Assembly (NCBI GenBank): GCA_964542475.1 | Contig: CAZIUL010000101.1 | Span: forward strand, 1-10,735 | Source: CAZIUL01 sp964542475 | GTDB taxonomy: Bacteria > Planctomycetota > B15-G4 > CAYZWU01 | Direction of reading: 5' to 3' | DNA: 10,735 nt | Shown: one piece after another, positions 1 to 7,099 of the stretch | How the letters are laid out: each line of letters starts with the position of its first letter | Position numbering within the stretch: the first letter of the stretch is position 1 | The notes under the pieces: model-generated | The model's input: only the letters and a program-made list of their open reading frames with translations | What the model was told of the DNA's origin: nothing | The model's database searches: none | Position numbers and translations under genes: made by a program

Positions 1-1211
1 CTAAGCCAGGGCATGGCGAGCCTACCGCTGCCCCGGGCCGAGTTGGTCCTCAGCCTGTTGGCGATGAGGGTGTGCCCGAGCTGGTGAACCAGGTGGTCGT
101 TGTGGTCCCTGCCGGCCTCCTTGATGCTTCCGGGTTCTGCAGGATCGCCTCTTTCGTTGCATCCCAGCGAAGTCCTCAGCACCTTCCTCCCTACATTGTT
201 CTCGAAGTTCATCCCCCCCATCTTGAGGGTGCGCACGATCTCATTCTGGCGGCTCATGTTTCCGCACCGCGACAAGGTGCTCGCGTTCTTCAACGCCGAC
301 TCGAACGTGTTCAACTTGCTGAACGAAAAGATCCTTAAGATCTCCTCGTTCGGAATGGGTTGGCCCAGATCATCGCCCTGGTCGTACATGAAACCGCTGA
401 AGTCCTTTATGACACGCTCGCCGAGCTGCAGCAGGCGGTTCATGGTTTTTTCGGGAATATGGTCGGAGGCTATCACTATATGGAGGCTGGAGCGCACAAC
501 CACATCGCCCGCTCCCGGCAGTGCCTTGAAAGCAGCCGTGATCTCCTTGCTCAGGGCTTCGGGATCGATCTCCTCGATTTCCAGCAGCTCCCCTTCCTCC
601 TCCTCGATGTCCGCCTCAAGCTTCTCCAGCCTCCGCAGCTCTTTGGTCAGCTTTTCCGCGTACCGGTAGAGAAAGTTCGAGTTGCACCAGTTATAAAGCC
701 GCGAAAGCCTCCGCTGTTTGAGCTCCTTGTCCCGCTCGTTCTTGGCGTACTTCAGCTTGCGCTGGTAGATGTTGACAAGATCCTCGAGCCACACCCCCTT
801 GCGCACTAGCTTGAGGCTCCCCAGCATGAAACGCACATCCTCCTTGTCGCACCGCCTGATGTTGCCGTCCGACATCTTCAGCACATCCGGGTAGAGAACT
901 TTTTCGTCGTAGCGCAGGCTCTCGTTTGTGCCGTCGGGATCACACCTGGCAAACATGCCCACCTTGATGCAGCCGGTCTTGGTGTCCGTGTACTTGGCGG
1001 GGTTCTGGGAGTAGTCGAGCCCCTCCAGCATATCCGCAAAAACGACCGGTCCATTGTCAACCTGTTTGAACGAGATGATCGCCCTGACCGGCACCTTCTG
1101 CTTGTCAATCGACAGCGCGGCAGCGGACACTGTGACCACGGTCAATAAAACCATCCAAGCCTGAACGGCTGCGACGAACGAAACCTTTCTCATGAAACAG
1201 CTGACTCTCAT
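1..1211 (-). CDS. Secreted gluzincin-like protein with HQxxH in place of HExxH (3' end cut by window edge)
   Basis: This frame is open from 1211 to the left edge, giving 403 visible residues with no stop reached. The N-terminus looks like a Sec signal peptide: basic start, hydrophobic stretch at about 10-28, then VSAAA before the mature protein. Residues about 185-224 are very rich in Glu, Lys and Leu and probably form a coiled coil. Near the visible end, HQLGH (376-380) lies in a hydrophobic helix-like stretch (LVHQLGHTLI), and PWL (401-403) follows 20 residues later. This spacing matches gluzincin metalloproteases, where HExxH is followed by a (P)WLxEG segment carrying the third zinc ligand; DUF1570 or peptidase-MA-like families are my best comparison. 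The catalytic Glu is replaced by Gln, so proteolysis is doubtful. Several cysteines are scattered through the mature part. I chose the ATG at 1211 because AGGAAAGGCGG precedes it; an in-frame ATG at 1193 is the alternative. The substrate and role are unknown. Confidence 0.75.
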   Translation of the reverse strand, partial: MRVSCFMRKVSFVAAVQAWMVLLTVVTVSAAALSIDKQKVPVRAIISFKQVDNGPVVFADMLEGLDYSQNPAKYTDTKTGCIKVGMFARCDPDGTNESLRYDEKVLYPDVLKMSDGNIRRCDKEDVRFMLGSLKLVRKGVWLEDLVNIYQRKLKYAKNERDKELKQRRLSRLYNWCNSNFLYRYAEKLTKELRRLEKLEADIEEEEGELLEIEEIDPEALSKEITAAFKALPGAGDVVVRSSLHIVIASDHIPEKTMNRLLQLGERVIKDFSGFMYDQGDDLGQPIPNEEILRIFSFSKLNTFESALKNASTLSRCGNMSRQNEIVRTLKMGGMNFENNVGRKVLRTSLGCNERGDPAEPGSIKEAGRDHNDHLVHQLGHTLIANRLRTNSARGSGRLAMPWL

Positions 1212-1252
1212 GTCACTGACCGCCTTTCCTCAGTACCCGGCCACACGGGCCG

Positions 1253-1295
1253 GCCGCCCTCCAGAATAAACAGAGGACGCCGCGCCGTCGGCGCC
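1253..1295. repeat. Partial, rearranged copy of the 87-bp hairpin repeat
   Basis: A GCCGCCCTCCAGAA tail segment is followed after a short AT-richer spacer by a head-like segment with GGACGCCGCG and CCGTCGGCGCC. These match the tail and head of the tandem units at 7912-8205, but the spacer here is about 10 bases rather than about 30. It lies in the 206-base gap between the RlmI-like gene and the secreted-protein gene, upstream of the latter. Apart from this and a GC-rich dyad beside it (CCGGCC with GGCCGG, near 1238-1254), I see no gene or clear promoter in the gap. Confidence 0.6.
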
Positions 1296-1417
1296 AAAAG
1301 CGGATGCATCAGAGCGCATCCATCCAGATCATATTAAACCTTTTTTCGGCTGTTCTGCACAGCTGTTGAAACGAAATTCCAGCCCATTGTCCCGGTTGCG
1401 GGCCTGAAAAACAGGCT

Positions 1418-2443
1418 TCACCCGCACCTGGCGAGGACAAAATCGAGGTACCGCATGCCTGACCTGCCGGAAGGGACCGGAAAATCCCGCGGAAGCCCGC
1501 GTTCCGCCTCGATGTGGATGGAGCGCCCTTGAGCGCTTCCTGCATCCTTCACAAAGGAACGGAGCTCTTTTCCGGATAATGTCCTGGTGTTGCAGGAAAG
1601 CGCGAGCAGGCCGTTTCTTTCCAGAACGCGCAAGGCGCTGCCGAGCAGGCGGGGCCAGTCCTTACGCGCGCTGAACATCCCCTTTTTGGAGGTGGAAAAT
1701 GTCACCGGATCGAGGATTATCACGTCGAAAACGAGCCCTTTCTTTTGCGCGAGCCCGAGGTAGTCCAGAACATCGGCCTTGACATGGAGGTGGTGTTCCA
1801 TGCCATACCCGTTCAGCTCGAAGTTTCGCCTCGACCAGTCGAGGCACCTTTTGGACAGGTCAACGCTCACGGTTTCCGCAGCGCCCGAAAGCGCGGCTGA
1901 AACGGAAAAGGCACCGGTGTAGGAGAAGGTGTTCAACACTCGGGTACCCGGCAGATGGGGTGATAGAAGAGCGCGGTTCTCACGCTGGTCAGGATAAACC
2001 CCGGTGCGTGCCCCCTCGTTCAGCCTGGCGATCAGCCGCATCCCCGACTCGCGGACAAAAAGATCATCGGGCGCGGCCGCGCCCATGACCGGGCTGTCAG
2101 GCCGGTCCCGGCCCGGATGAAAGCCCTTTCTTGGAGATCCCTTCACATACAGCCCATCCAATCCGCAGATCTTTATGACGGTTTCGCAGGCCTTCGGACT
2201 GAGAAGGGGACAAGGTCCGGGGTCCGTGTCCCATGCCACGCCGAACCCGGAGTACATGTCCACGAACAGGCCGGGAATCCCGTCCCCCTCCCCGTTGATC
2301 AGCCTGTACACATCCGTGTCTTCGCCCGCAAAAAGCGCGGAGCGGCGCTCCCTGGCCGCTTTCACGATCTGTTTGAAATCGGCTGGTATATCGTGCAAGA
2401 AATCCGCCCCCTCCTTCGAAGAACCGCCGGGGAACCGCGTCAC
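1418..2443 (-). CDS. Class I SAM-dependent 23S rRNA methyltransferase, RlmI/YccW family
   Basis: The product should transfer a methyl group from S-adenosylmethionine to 23S rRNA, most likely a cytosine C5 as in RlmI. An RlmI-type central segment is visible at 46-63 (YRLINGEGDGIPGLFVD), followed by NEGARTGVYPDQRENR (142-157), the SAM-binding motif I NTFSYTGAFS (171-180), an acidic motif VDLSKRCLDWSRRN (194-207), motif DPVTFSTSKKG (245-255) and SCN (283-285), which carries the Cys expected in the active site. At 341 residues it is shorter than E. coli RlmI (396), and the usual N-terminal PUA domain is missing or reduced. The second Pro of the usual DPPxF motif is Val. The GTG start at 2443 overlaps the upstream lipoprotein stop (GTGA), suggesting translational coupling. 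A TTG at residue 16, preceded by GGAGG, is another possible start. No convincing terminator follows; a GCCTG/CAGGC hairpin near 1401-1417 lacks a T-tract. Confidence 0.9.
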   Translation of the reverse strand: MTRFPGGSSKEGADFLHDIPADFKQIVKAARERRSALFAGEDTDVYRLINGEGDGIPGLFVDMYSGFGVAWDTDPGPCPLLSPKACETVIKICGLDGLYVKGSPRKGFHPGRDRPDSPVMGAAAPDDLFVRESGMRLIARLNEGARTGVYPDQRENRALLSPHLPGTRVLNTFSYTGAFSVSAALSGAAETVSVDLSKRCLDWSRRNFELNGYGMEHHLHVKADVLDYLGLAQKKGLVFDVIILDPVTFSTSKKGMFSARKDWPRLLGSALRVLERNGLLALSCNTRTLSGKELRSFVKDAGSAQGRSIHIEAERGLPRDFPVPSGRSGMRYLDFVLARCG

Positions 2444-2856
2444 TCCCGGCGAACAAACGGGTCGTAGCGGAGCTTTTCGGCGCGCTCCATGAGCTCGGTC
2501 TTATCGGTCAATCCCTCGACCCCGAGAGGTTCCAGTTCAAAGGAATAGGAATGAGTGTCCGTAATCGTTCCGGGCCATAAAAGGTCGGTAACAAAATCCA
2601 GGGGAAAGATCTGGTACCAGGGTGTGTCCACGTGCAGCGACGTACGCTCCACCGAATACCCCTTCAGTCTCAGCTCAAGGAGACGATCGCCGTAGTACGT
2701 GAAAGGAACCGTGACAGGAGTTTCTCCCGCGTCACAGCCGTCTATGCACGCCTCCGCCCCGGGCGGATCGGACTTTATGAAAAGTTCGCGCTCCACGCAG
2801 CCTTGAACCGCCACGACACCTGCTGCCAGCAGCAGTGTAAACACCAGCTTCTTCAT
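2440..2856 (-). CDS. PEGA-domain lipoprotein
   Basis: A 138-residue envelope lipoprotein. The start MKKLVFTLLLAAGVVAV is a typical signal peptide, and VQGC ending at Cys20 is the lipobox, so the protein should be lipid-anchored after signal peptidase II cleavage. The mature part opens with a PEGA-like beta domain: IKSDPPGAEACIDG, then GETPVTVPFTYYG, then LRLKGY. A PWYQIFPLDF block and a polar C-terminal tail follow. PEGA domains are thought to bind surface-layer or cell-wall carbohydrate; any role here is inference. The ATG at 2856 is chosen because GAGGGGA lies 4-5 bases upstream and because extending the frame further would run through the tRNA gene. The gene lies directly behind the tRNA-Ser(GCT) terminator and its stop overlaps the methyltransferase start. 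No separate promoter is visible in the few bases between terminator and ribosome binding site, so read-through may feed it. Confidence 0.88.
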   Translation of the reverse strand: MKKLVFTLLLAAGVVAVQGCVERELFIKSDPPGAEACIDGCDAGETPVTVPFTYYGDRLLELRLKGYSVERTSLHVDTPWYQIFPLDFVTDLLWPGTITDTHSYSFELEPLGVEGLTDKTELMERAEKLRYDPFVRRE

Positions 2857-2860
2857 CAAA

Positions 2861-2867
2861 TCCCCTC
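2861..2867 (-). promoter_or_regulatory. Ribosome binding site of the PEGA lipoprotein
   Basis: GAGGGGA on the minus strand, 4 bases before the ATG at 2856. It decides the start against the longer frame that would read through the tRNA. It begins only five bases after the T-tract of the tRNA terminator. Confidence 0.7.
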
Positions 2868-2872
2868 GCGGT

Positions 2873-2906
2873 AAAAAAAACCCCATATGCAAAAGAGCAT
2901 ACAGGG
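2873..2906 (-). terminator. Rho-independent terminator after tRNA-Ser(GCT)
   Basis: On the minus strand a ten-pair stem (CCCTGTATGC with GCATATGGGG, two G-U pairs) encloses a six-base loop and is followed by eight T. It lies 11 bases past the tRNA CCA end. Confidence 0.88.
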
Positions 2907-2917
2907 CTTTTTCGGTC

Positions 2918-3005
<88 letters not shown>

Positions 3006-3024
3006 ATGCTAATCTGTATCGCCA

Positions 3025-3054
3025 TATATTGCCCCGGCTCGATAAAAAGGTCAA
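3025..3054 (-). promoter_or_regulatory. Putative promoter of tRNA-Ser(GCT)
   Basis: TTGACC (3054-3049) matches the -35 consensus at five of six bases. A weak -10 (AATATA or CAATAT) follows after 17-18 bases, about 20 bases before the mature tRNA 5' end. The -10 fit is poor, and read-through from the upstream tRNA cannot be excluded. Confidence 0.4.
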
Positions 3055-3064
3055 GGCCGGGCTG

Positions 3065-3097
3065 TAAAAAAGACGCCCGGGCAGGTGCCGGGCGGCT
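3065..3097 (-). terminator. Rho-independent terminator after tRNA-Ser(TGA)
   Basis: On the minus strand a strong GC stem (GCCCGGCA with TGCCCGGGC, one bulged base) with a very small loop is followed by GTCTTTTTT. It lies 12 bases past the tRNA 3' end, so the two tRNAs are probably separate transcripts. Confidence 0.75.
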
Positions 3098-3109
3098 TTA
3101 TCGGTTTGT

Positions 3110-3199
3110 TGGCGGAGGGAGTAGGATTCGAACCCACGGACCCTTTACAGGGTCAACGGCTTTCAAGGCCGCCGCAATCGACCACTCTGCCATCCCTCC
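3110..3199 (-). tRNA. tRNA-Ser(TGA)
   Basis: A 90-nt type II tRNA reading UCA and, by wobble, other UCN codons. The 5' end GGAGGGA (3199-3193) pairs with TCCCTCC (3120-3114), followed by discriminator G and encoded CCA. The anticodon loop CTTGAAA (3167-3161) has TGA at 3165-3163 and a GCGGC/GCCGT stem. The long variable arm (GACCCTGTAAAGGGTC) is a clean hairpin. The T arm carries GGTTCGAATCC. Confidence 0.97.
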
Positions 3200-3214
3200 G
3201 CGATCTTGAGGCGG

Positions 3215-3244
3215 ATCTTAGCAAAGATAGGGCTTGTCGTTCAA
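3215..3244 (-). promoter_or_regulatory. Putative promoter of tRNA-Ser(TGA)
   Basis: TTGAAC (3244-3239), 18 bases, then TAAGAT (3220-3215), each matching consensus at four of six bases. The tRNA begins 15 bases after the -10. It lies between the sugar transferase stop and the tRNA. Confidence 0.45.
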
Positions 3245-3279
3245 GGGCGTATCAAAAAAGGAGTACAGGCCGCCCCGCG

Positions 3280-4863
3280 TCAGTGGGTAACGCCCGACCC
3301 GCTCAAGACGACCTTCACGGTTTTCAGCAGGATATAGACGTCGAGAAGCAGTCCCTGGTGCTTGATGTAGACGAGGTCGAACTCGATACGGCGGGAAAGC
3401 GAGGCTTCTCCCCTGTTGTGCACCTGCTGGTGACCGGTGATGCCGGGCACCGCTTTCAGCCTTCTGCGCTGCCACGGTGTGTAGCGCCCGGCAACGGAGG
3501 TCTCCTCGGGCCTCGGGCCCACAAGGCTCATCTCGCCCTTTAACACGTTGATCAGCTGTGGGATCTCGTCCAGTCCGGTCCGCCTCAAAAAGCGGCCGAA
3601 AGGAGTCACCCGCGGGTCTTTACGTATCTTGAAAACAGGCTCGTCCAGCTCATCCAGGTTCACGAGCTCCTTCAGCCTCTCCTCGGCATTCACCACCATG
3701 GAACGGAACTTGTACATCCTGAAGGCCTTGCCGTGCAGGCCGGCCCGTTTCTGCGTGAAGAACACGGGCCCCCTGTCGTAGAGCTTTACAGCGAGCGCAA
3801 CACCCAGCCACGCGGGAGCCCCGACCGCCAGTATCAACAATGCCCCCATGATGTCGAAAAAGCGCTTGATAACAGCGTAAACGGGGCGGTTGGCGGAATC
3901 GCGCATCAGTATGACCGGTATGCCGGAAAAGGTGCTCACCTCTTTCTGGTCCACAGCGATGTGGAAACGGTTGGGAACCGTGAACATGGAGATACTCTCC
4001 GACTCGCAGAAGTTGAGCGCGTCGATGAGGTTTGTCTCGTCGCTCTCAACAGCGTTCGGCAGCACGAGCTTCTCGAAAGGGGTGTTCCCGTGGATCTTTC
4101 TGATTTCCCGCATATCTCCCAGAACCGGGTACCCCTCATAGCTTCCCGGAACATCCATATCGCTGTCAAGGCGGATGAAACCCACCACACTGCAAAGCGA
4201 AGGTGTAAAGGCAAGAAGGGACGCGAACTCCGCTGACTGCCTGTTCAGCCCGGCGACAACCACGCGCTCCGCCACCATTCCGTGGGCGGCAAGATCCTCG
4301 TCTACCGCCTTGAAAAGCAAGCGCGACAGCGCGAGCGTGCCCAGGGCGAGCACACTTGTCATGATGTAAACCAGCCTTGAGATCAGAAACGGCTTGTACA
4401 GAAAGGAGATCGCCATCAACAGCCCGATGGCGAACAGGCCCGACACGGTTACAAGGCGCATCTTGTGCAGGAATGTGGAAATCCCCATGATGCCGCTCTC
4501 ATACCCTTTCTCCTTCCAGATGAGGAAAACCCAGAAAACCGTCAGGAGAAACGATCCGTGCAGGTAAAGGATGATGTCGGGCGCGGGAACGCTCCTCGTT
4601 GCAATGACAGGCCATTTGTATCTAAGAAAATATGCGAGCATGAAGGAGCAGCTTATTGCAGCGGCGTCCAGCATCATCAGGATAATGCCCCTGTAACGCC
4701 ACAGGCCGAGAAGCCGGGTCTCCTGCGTACCATCATAGGCCTGCTCCCCGGAAAATCCGCGGCCCCCTGTCGCAACACCAGCGGAATCATCCACGGTCAC
4801 GGGTTGATTAATAACAGGATCACATGTTGCTTTCGATGACAGGCTTGCTGTTTTTGTGGTCAT
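3280..4863 (-). CDS. Polyprenyl-phosphate sugar-phosphate transferase (WcaJ/EpsE-like initiating glycosyltransferase)
   Basis: This enzyme should move a sugar-1-phosphate from a nucleotide sugar to undecaprenyl phosphate on the inner membrane, the first step of exopolysaccharide or O-antigen repeat-unit assembly. The 527 residues show a polar N-terminal tail of about 55 residues, four membrane segments (about 59-81, 98-115, 137-156, 162-184), a Rossmann-like domain (about 199-320), a membrane helix (about 335-362), and the bacterial sugar transferase domain. That last domain has GPVFFTQKRAG (365-375), FRMYKFRSM (381-389), LDEIPQLINVLKGEMSLVGP (431-450) with the catalytic Asp-Glu pair, and PGITGHQQVHNRG (473-485). 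No other polysaccharide gene is in the window. Which sugar it uses cannot be told from sequence alone. GGGAG lies 12 bases before the ATG at 4863, a loose spacing. No terminator is visible after the stop. Confidence 0.94.
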   Translation of the reverse strand: MTTKTASLSSKATCDPVINQPVTVDDSAGVATGGRGFSGEQAYDGTQETRLLGLWRYRGIILMMLDAAAISCSFMLAYFLRYKWPVIATRSVPAPDIILYLHGSFLLTVFWVFLIWKEKGYESGIMGISTFLHKMRLVTVSGLFAIGLLMAISFLYKPFLISRLVYIMTSVLALGTLALSRLLFKAVDEDLAAHGMVAERVVVAGLNRQSAEFASLLAFTPSLCSVVGFIRLDSDMDVPGSYEGYPVLGDMREIRKIHGNTPFEKLVLPNAVESDETNLIDALNFCESESISMFTVPNRFHIAVDQKEVSTFSGIPVILMRDSANRPVYAVIKRFFDIMGALLILAVGAPAWLGVALAVKLYDRGPVFFTQKRAGLHGKAFRMYKFRSMVVNAEERLKELVNLDELDEPVFKIRKDPRVTPFGRFLRRTGLDEIPQLINVLKGEMSLVGPRPEETSVAGRYTPWQRRRLKAVPGITGHQQVHNRGEASLSRRIEFDLVYIKHQGLLLDVYILLKTVKVVLSGSGVTH

Positions 4864-5004
4864 CGCCGCTTATCACTCCCGGCTGAGATGGTGTGCTTTT
4901 CAGCTTTTGAACGCTTTGGGTATACTCACACTATCCCGAATGCCATCTCCGGACAAACTCACTCCCTGAGCGGTACTCCCATTTATCGTCAGGATGTTCC
5001 AGAA

Positions 5005-5037
5005 GCGCTGAAAAAGCATTATTTTTTCTGACAGCGC
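5005..5037. repeat. Inverted repeat upstream of the glycosidase gene
   Basis: GCGCTG with AAAAA on the left and TTTTTT with CAGCGC on the right form an imperfect dyad around GCATTA, with three unpaired bases (TGA) between the two right-hand blocks. It lies in the 217-base gap between the divergent sugar transferase and glycosidase genes, just upstream of the putative -10 at 5045. It could be an operator or a transcript hairpin. The rest of the gap shows nothing clear. Confidence 0.4.
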
Positions 5038-5044
5038 GTTTTTC

Positions 5045-5053
5045 TGATAAAAT
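5045..5053 (+). promoter_or_regulatory. Putative extended -10 element for the glycosidase operon
   Basis: TGATAAAAT fits the extended -10 form TGnTATAAT with one mismatch and stands 27 bases before the ATG at 5081. No good -35 sits at the right distance, which is tolerable for extended -10 promoters. The implied leader is only about 20 bases and lacks a clear Shine-Dalgarno sequence. Confidence 0.3.
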
Positions 5054-5080
5054 CTCCTCGCCCATAAACTGTTTTTTTGC

Positions 5081-7099
5081 ATGGACACTTATGTGAACGG
5101 TAAGATTGAAACCGGCAATCACGGGCTTCTCATCAACGGCAGGGAGCGCCCGCTCATCAGCGGCAGTTTCCACTACTGGCGGAGCGAGCCTACAAAATGG
5201 AAAGGGGCGTTCAGGAAGATCCGCTCCATGGGCTTTGAAATGGTCTGCACCTACATCCCATGGTCGGTTCACGAGATCGAGAAGGGGCGTTTCGATTTTG
5301 GACAAAGCGATCCCGCAAAAAACCTGGCCCGGTTCATTGAGGAAGCTGCCGAGCAGGGGCTTGGGGTGATCGCCAGGCCCGGCCCGCACATCAACTCCGA
5401 ACTCACCGATTTCGGCTATCCATGGAGAGTGCTCAAAGACCCGGAAATCGTTGCGCGTACCAACAGGGGGCTCTGGGCCGGATGGCACTTCCCGTTTCCG
5501 TCCTACGCGTCGGAAAAGTTCTACGCCGAGGCGGCGGTCTTCTTCGACGAGCTCGCCCCTATACTTGCCGGCCTCTGCCATCCGTACGGGCCGATCATCG
5601 CGCTGCAGGCGGACAACGAGAGCGGATATTTTTTCTCGGACAACGCGCCGTACTGCCTGGATTATCACTCCGACTCCATCGCGCTCTACCGCTCGTGGCT
5701 GGAGCACAGGTACAACGGGCGGATTAAAGAGCTTAACAGGGTTTACGGCTCAAAGCACCGGAAGTTCGCCTCGATCGAGCCGCCGCGCTCGTATCCGCGG
5801 GGGAGCCGGGCGAAAGACCTTCCCCCGCACCTCGACTGGGTCGCATACAAAGAGTACCAGATCTCCTGGTCCCTGAACCGGATCGCACGCATGTGGAAAG
5901 ACAGGGGGATCGAGCGCATCCCCATCTTCCACAACACGGGGTTCCAGCACTACCCGCCGTGCAACAACATGGCAACAGAGGCCATGCCCAAGATCGACTT
6001 CGTGGGAACGGACGCATACATGAAAAAGGAAGACGCGGGGGTCATGGAAAAAACCGTGCTGCATCTCGCCACAACAAGCCGCCTCCCGTTCGTGCCGGAG
6101 TTCGGATCGGGCATCTGGTGCACGAGCTTTTTCGACTCGCCCATGCTGCTCGAAGACGACCTCGCGTTCCAGGCCCTGTACGCGGCAATGAAGGGGATGA
6201 AGGCCGTGAACTTTTACATGCTTGTGGACCGGGACCGCTGGGTCGGCGCTCCCATCACCAACGCGAACAGGACAAGAAAACGTCTTTTCGAAATATTTGT
6301 TAAATTCAACCGCCTGATGCAAAGGAGAAAGCTTTACCGGTTCAACCGTAGGCCCGGGGACCTGATACTTTCCTCATGGGATTACCTGCGCACTCTCAAC
6401 GCTGCCCGCCCCCTGGAGATCCACAAGTTCGGGCCGCTGGGCCTGCCGGCTACAGCCTTCGACCCGGAGCTTCCGCAGGAGCTTGCAGCTTTCACTGAGA
6501 TCCGGATCTGGCAGGACAAGGCAGCGGCCTGCCTGAAACGGTTGGGCCTCTCCTTTGACATGGGGAACAGCCAGCTCCCGCTGACGCGTTTGATCCAGTA
6601 CAAGCGCATCTACCTGGCATCCGGCGGCATGCTCGACGAGCGGGCGGCATCCAGGCTGGGCGCGTTCGTCAAAAACGGCGGCCGGCTCTTCGTTGCCCCG
6701 CCCGTGCCCGCGCTGGACAGTGCGGCACAGCCCGCGCCGGGTTTTTCCTGGATGAAGCGGCACGAGACGCCGGTCGAGACGGTCCGCGCACAGGTCGGGC
6801 GCATAGCCGGAAAAGAGGCGTTCGCGCGCCCGAGCGGCCGCATTGCCGAGGTGGAGGTGCATCATGGCCGCGGCCGCAAGAAGGCGGTCTTCCTGGCGAA
6901 CCCGTCAAAGCGCGGGATAGAGGCTACGCTCCGGTTTCATGAGCCAGTCAGGCTCGAGGAGATCACCGTACACCCGGCTGTGAACAAAGGTGACGGGAGC
7001 GCTTTCGCAATCGAGCTTCCTCCGTACACGGTAAAGGTTTTCTTTGCTTGTACCGTGGCAGCCGGCCCGCGAAAAACCAGGAAGACGGGTGTGAGATGA
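5081..7099 (+). CDS. GH35/GH42-like beta-galactosidase-type glycoside hydrolase
   Basis: A 672-residue clan GH-A glycosidase, probably removing terminal beta-galactose or a related sugar. The N-terminal barrel carries GH35-type motifs: LISGSFHYWR (25-34) and ARPGPHINSEL (98-108). The likely acid/base is Glu180 in IIALQADNESGY, and the likely nucleophile is Glu340 in FVPEFGSG. From about 195 the sequence becomes GH42-like: LEHRYNGRIKELNRVYG (207-223), then a beta-alpha block with YLASGGMLDERAASRLGAFV (511-530) followed by KNGGRLFVAP, resembling the GH42 middle (trimerisation) domain, and a short C-terminal beta domain. There is no signal peptide, so it should act in the cytosol on imported oligosaccharides or glycosides. 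The start at 5081 is the only early ATG; no Shine-Dalgarno is evident before it. Its stop overlaps the next gene (ATGA). No transporter or regulator is adjacent, and the exact substrate cannot be read from the sequence. Confidence 0.88.
   Translation: MDTYVNGKIETGNHGLLINGRERPLISGSFHYWRSEPTKWKGAFRKIRSMGFEMVCTYIPWSVHEIEKGRFDFGQSDPAKNLARFIEEAAEQGLGVIARPGPHINSELTDFGYPWRVLKDPEIVARTNRGLWAGWHFPFPSYASEKFYAEAAVFFDELAPILAGLCHPYGPIIALQADNESGYFFSDNAPYCLDYHSDSIALYRSWLEHRYNGRIKELNRVYGSKHRKFASIEPPRSYPRGSRAKDLPPHLDWVAYKEYQISWSLNRIARMWKDRGIERIPIFHNTGFQHYPPCNNMATEAMPKIDFVGTDAYMKKEDAGVMEKTVLHLATTSRLPFVPEFGSGIWCTSFFDSPMLLEDDLAFQALYAAMKGMKAVNFYMLVDRDRWVGAPITNANRTRKRLFEIFVKFNRLMQRRKLYRFNRRPGDLILSSWDYLRTLNAARPLEIHKFGPLGLPATAFDPELPQELAAFTEIRIWQDKAAACLKRLGLSFDMGNSQLPLTRLIQYKRIYLASGGMLDERAASRLGAFVKNGGRLFVAPPVPALDSAAQPAPGFSWMKRHETPVETVRAQVGRIAGKEAFARPSGRIAEVEVHHGRGRKKAVFLANPSKRGIEATLRFHEPVRLEEITVHPAVNKGDGSAFAIELPPYTVKVFFACTVAAGPRKTRKTGVR

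Noticed and set aside
100..669. Plus-strand serine-rich frame of 189 codons
   Set aside because: It is antisense to the Glu-rich coiled coil of the secreted protein; low complexity and no start signal.
4864..5000. Promoter for the sugar transferase (TATACC on the minus strand near 4920)
   Set aside because: No acceptable -35 element at a suitable distance, so it cannot be separated from chance.
4931..5707. Minus-strand frame of 258 codons and similar long frames at 5750-6322 and 6374-6865
   Set aside because: They are opposite-strand shadows of the GC-rich glycosidase gene, which has clear catalytic motifs.
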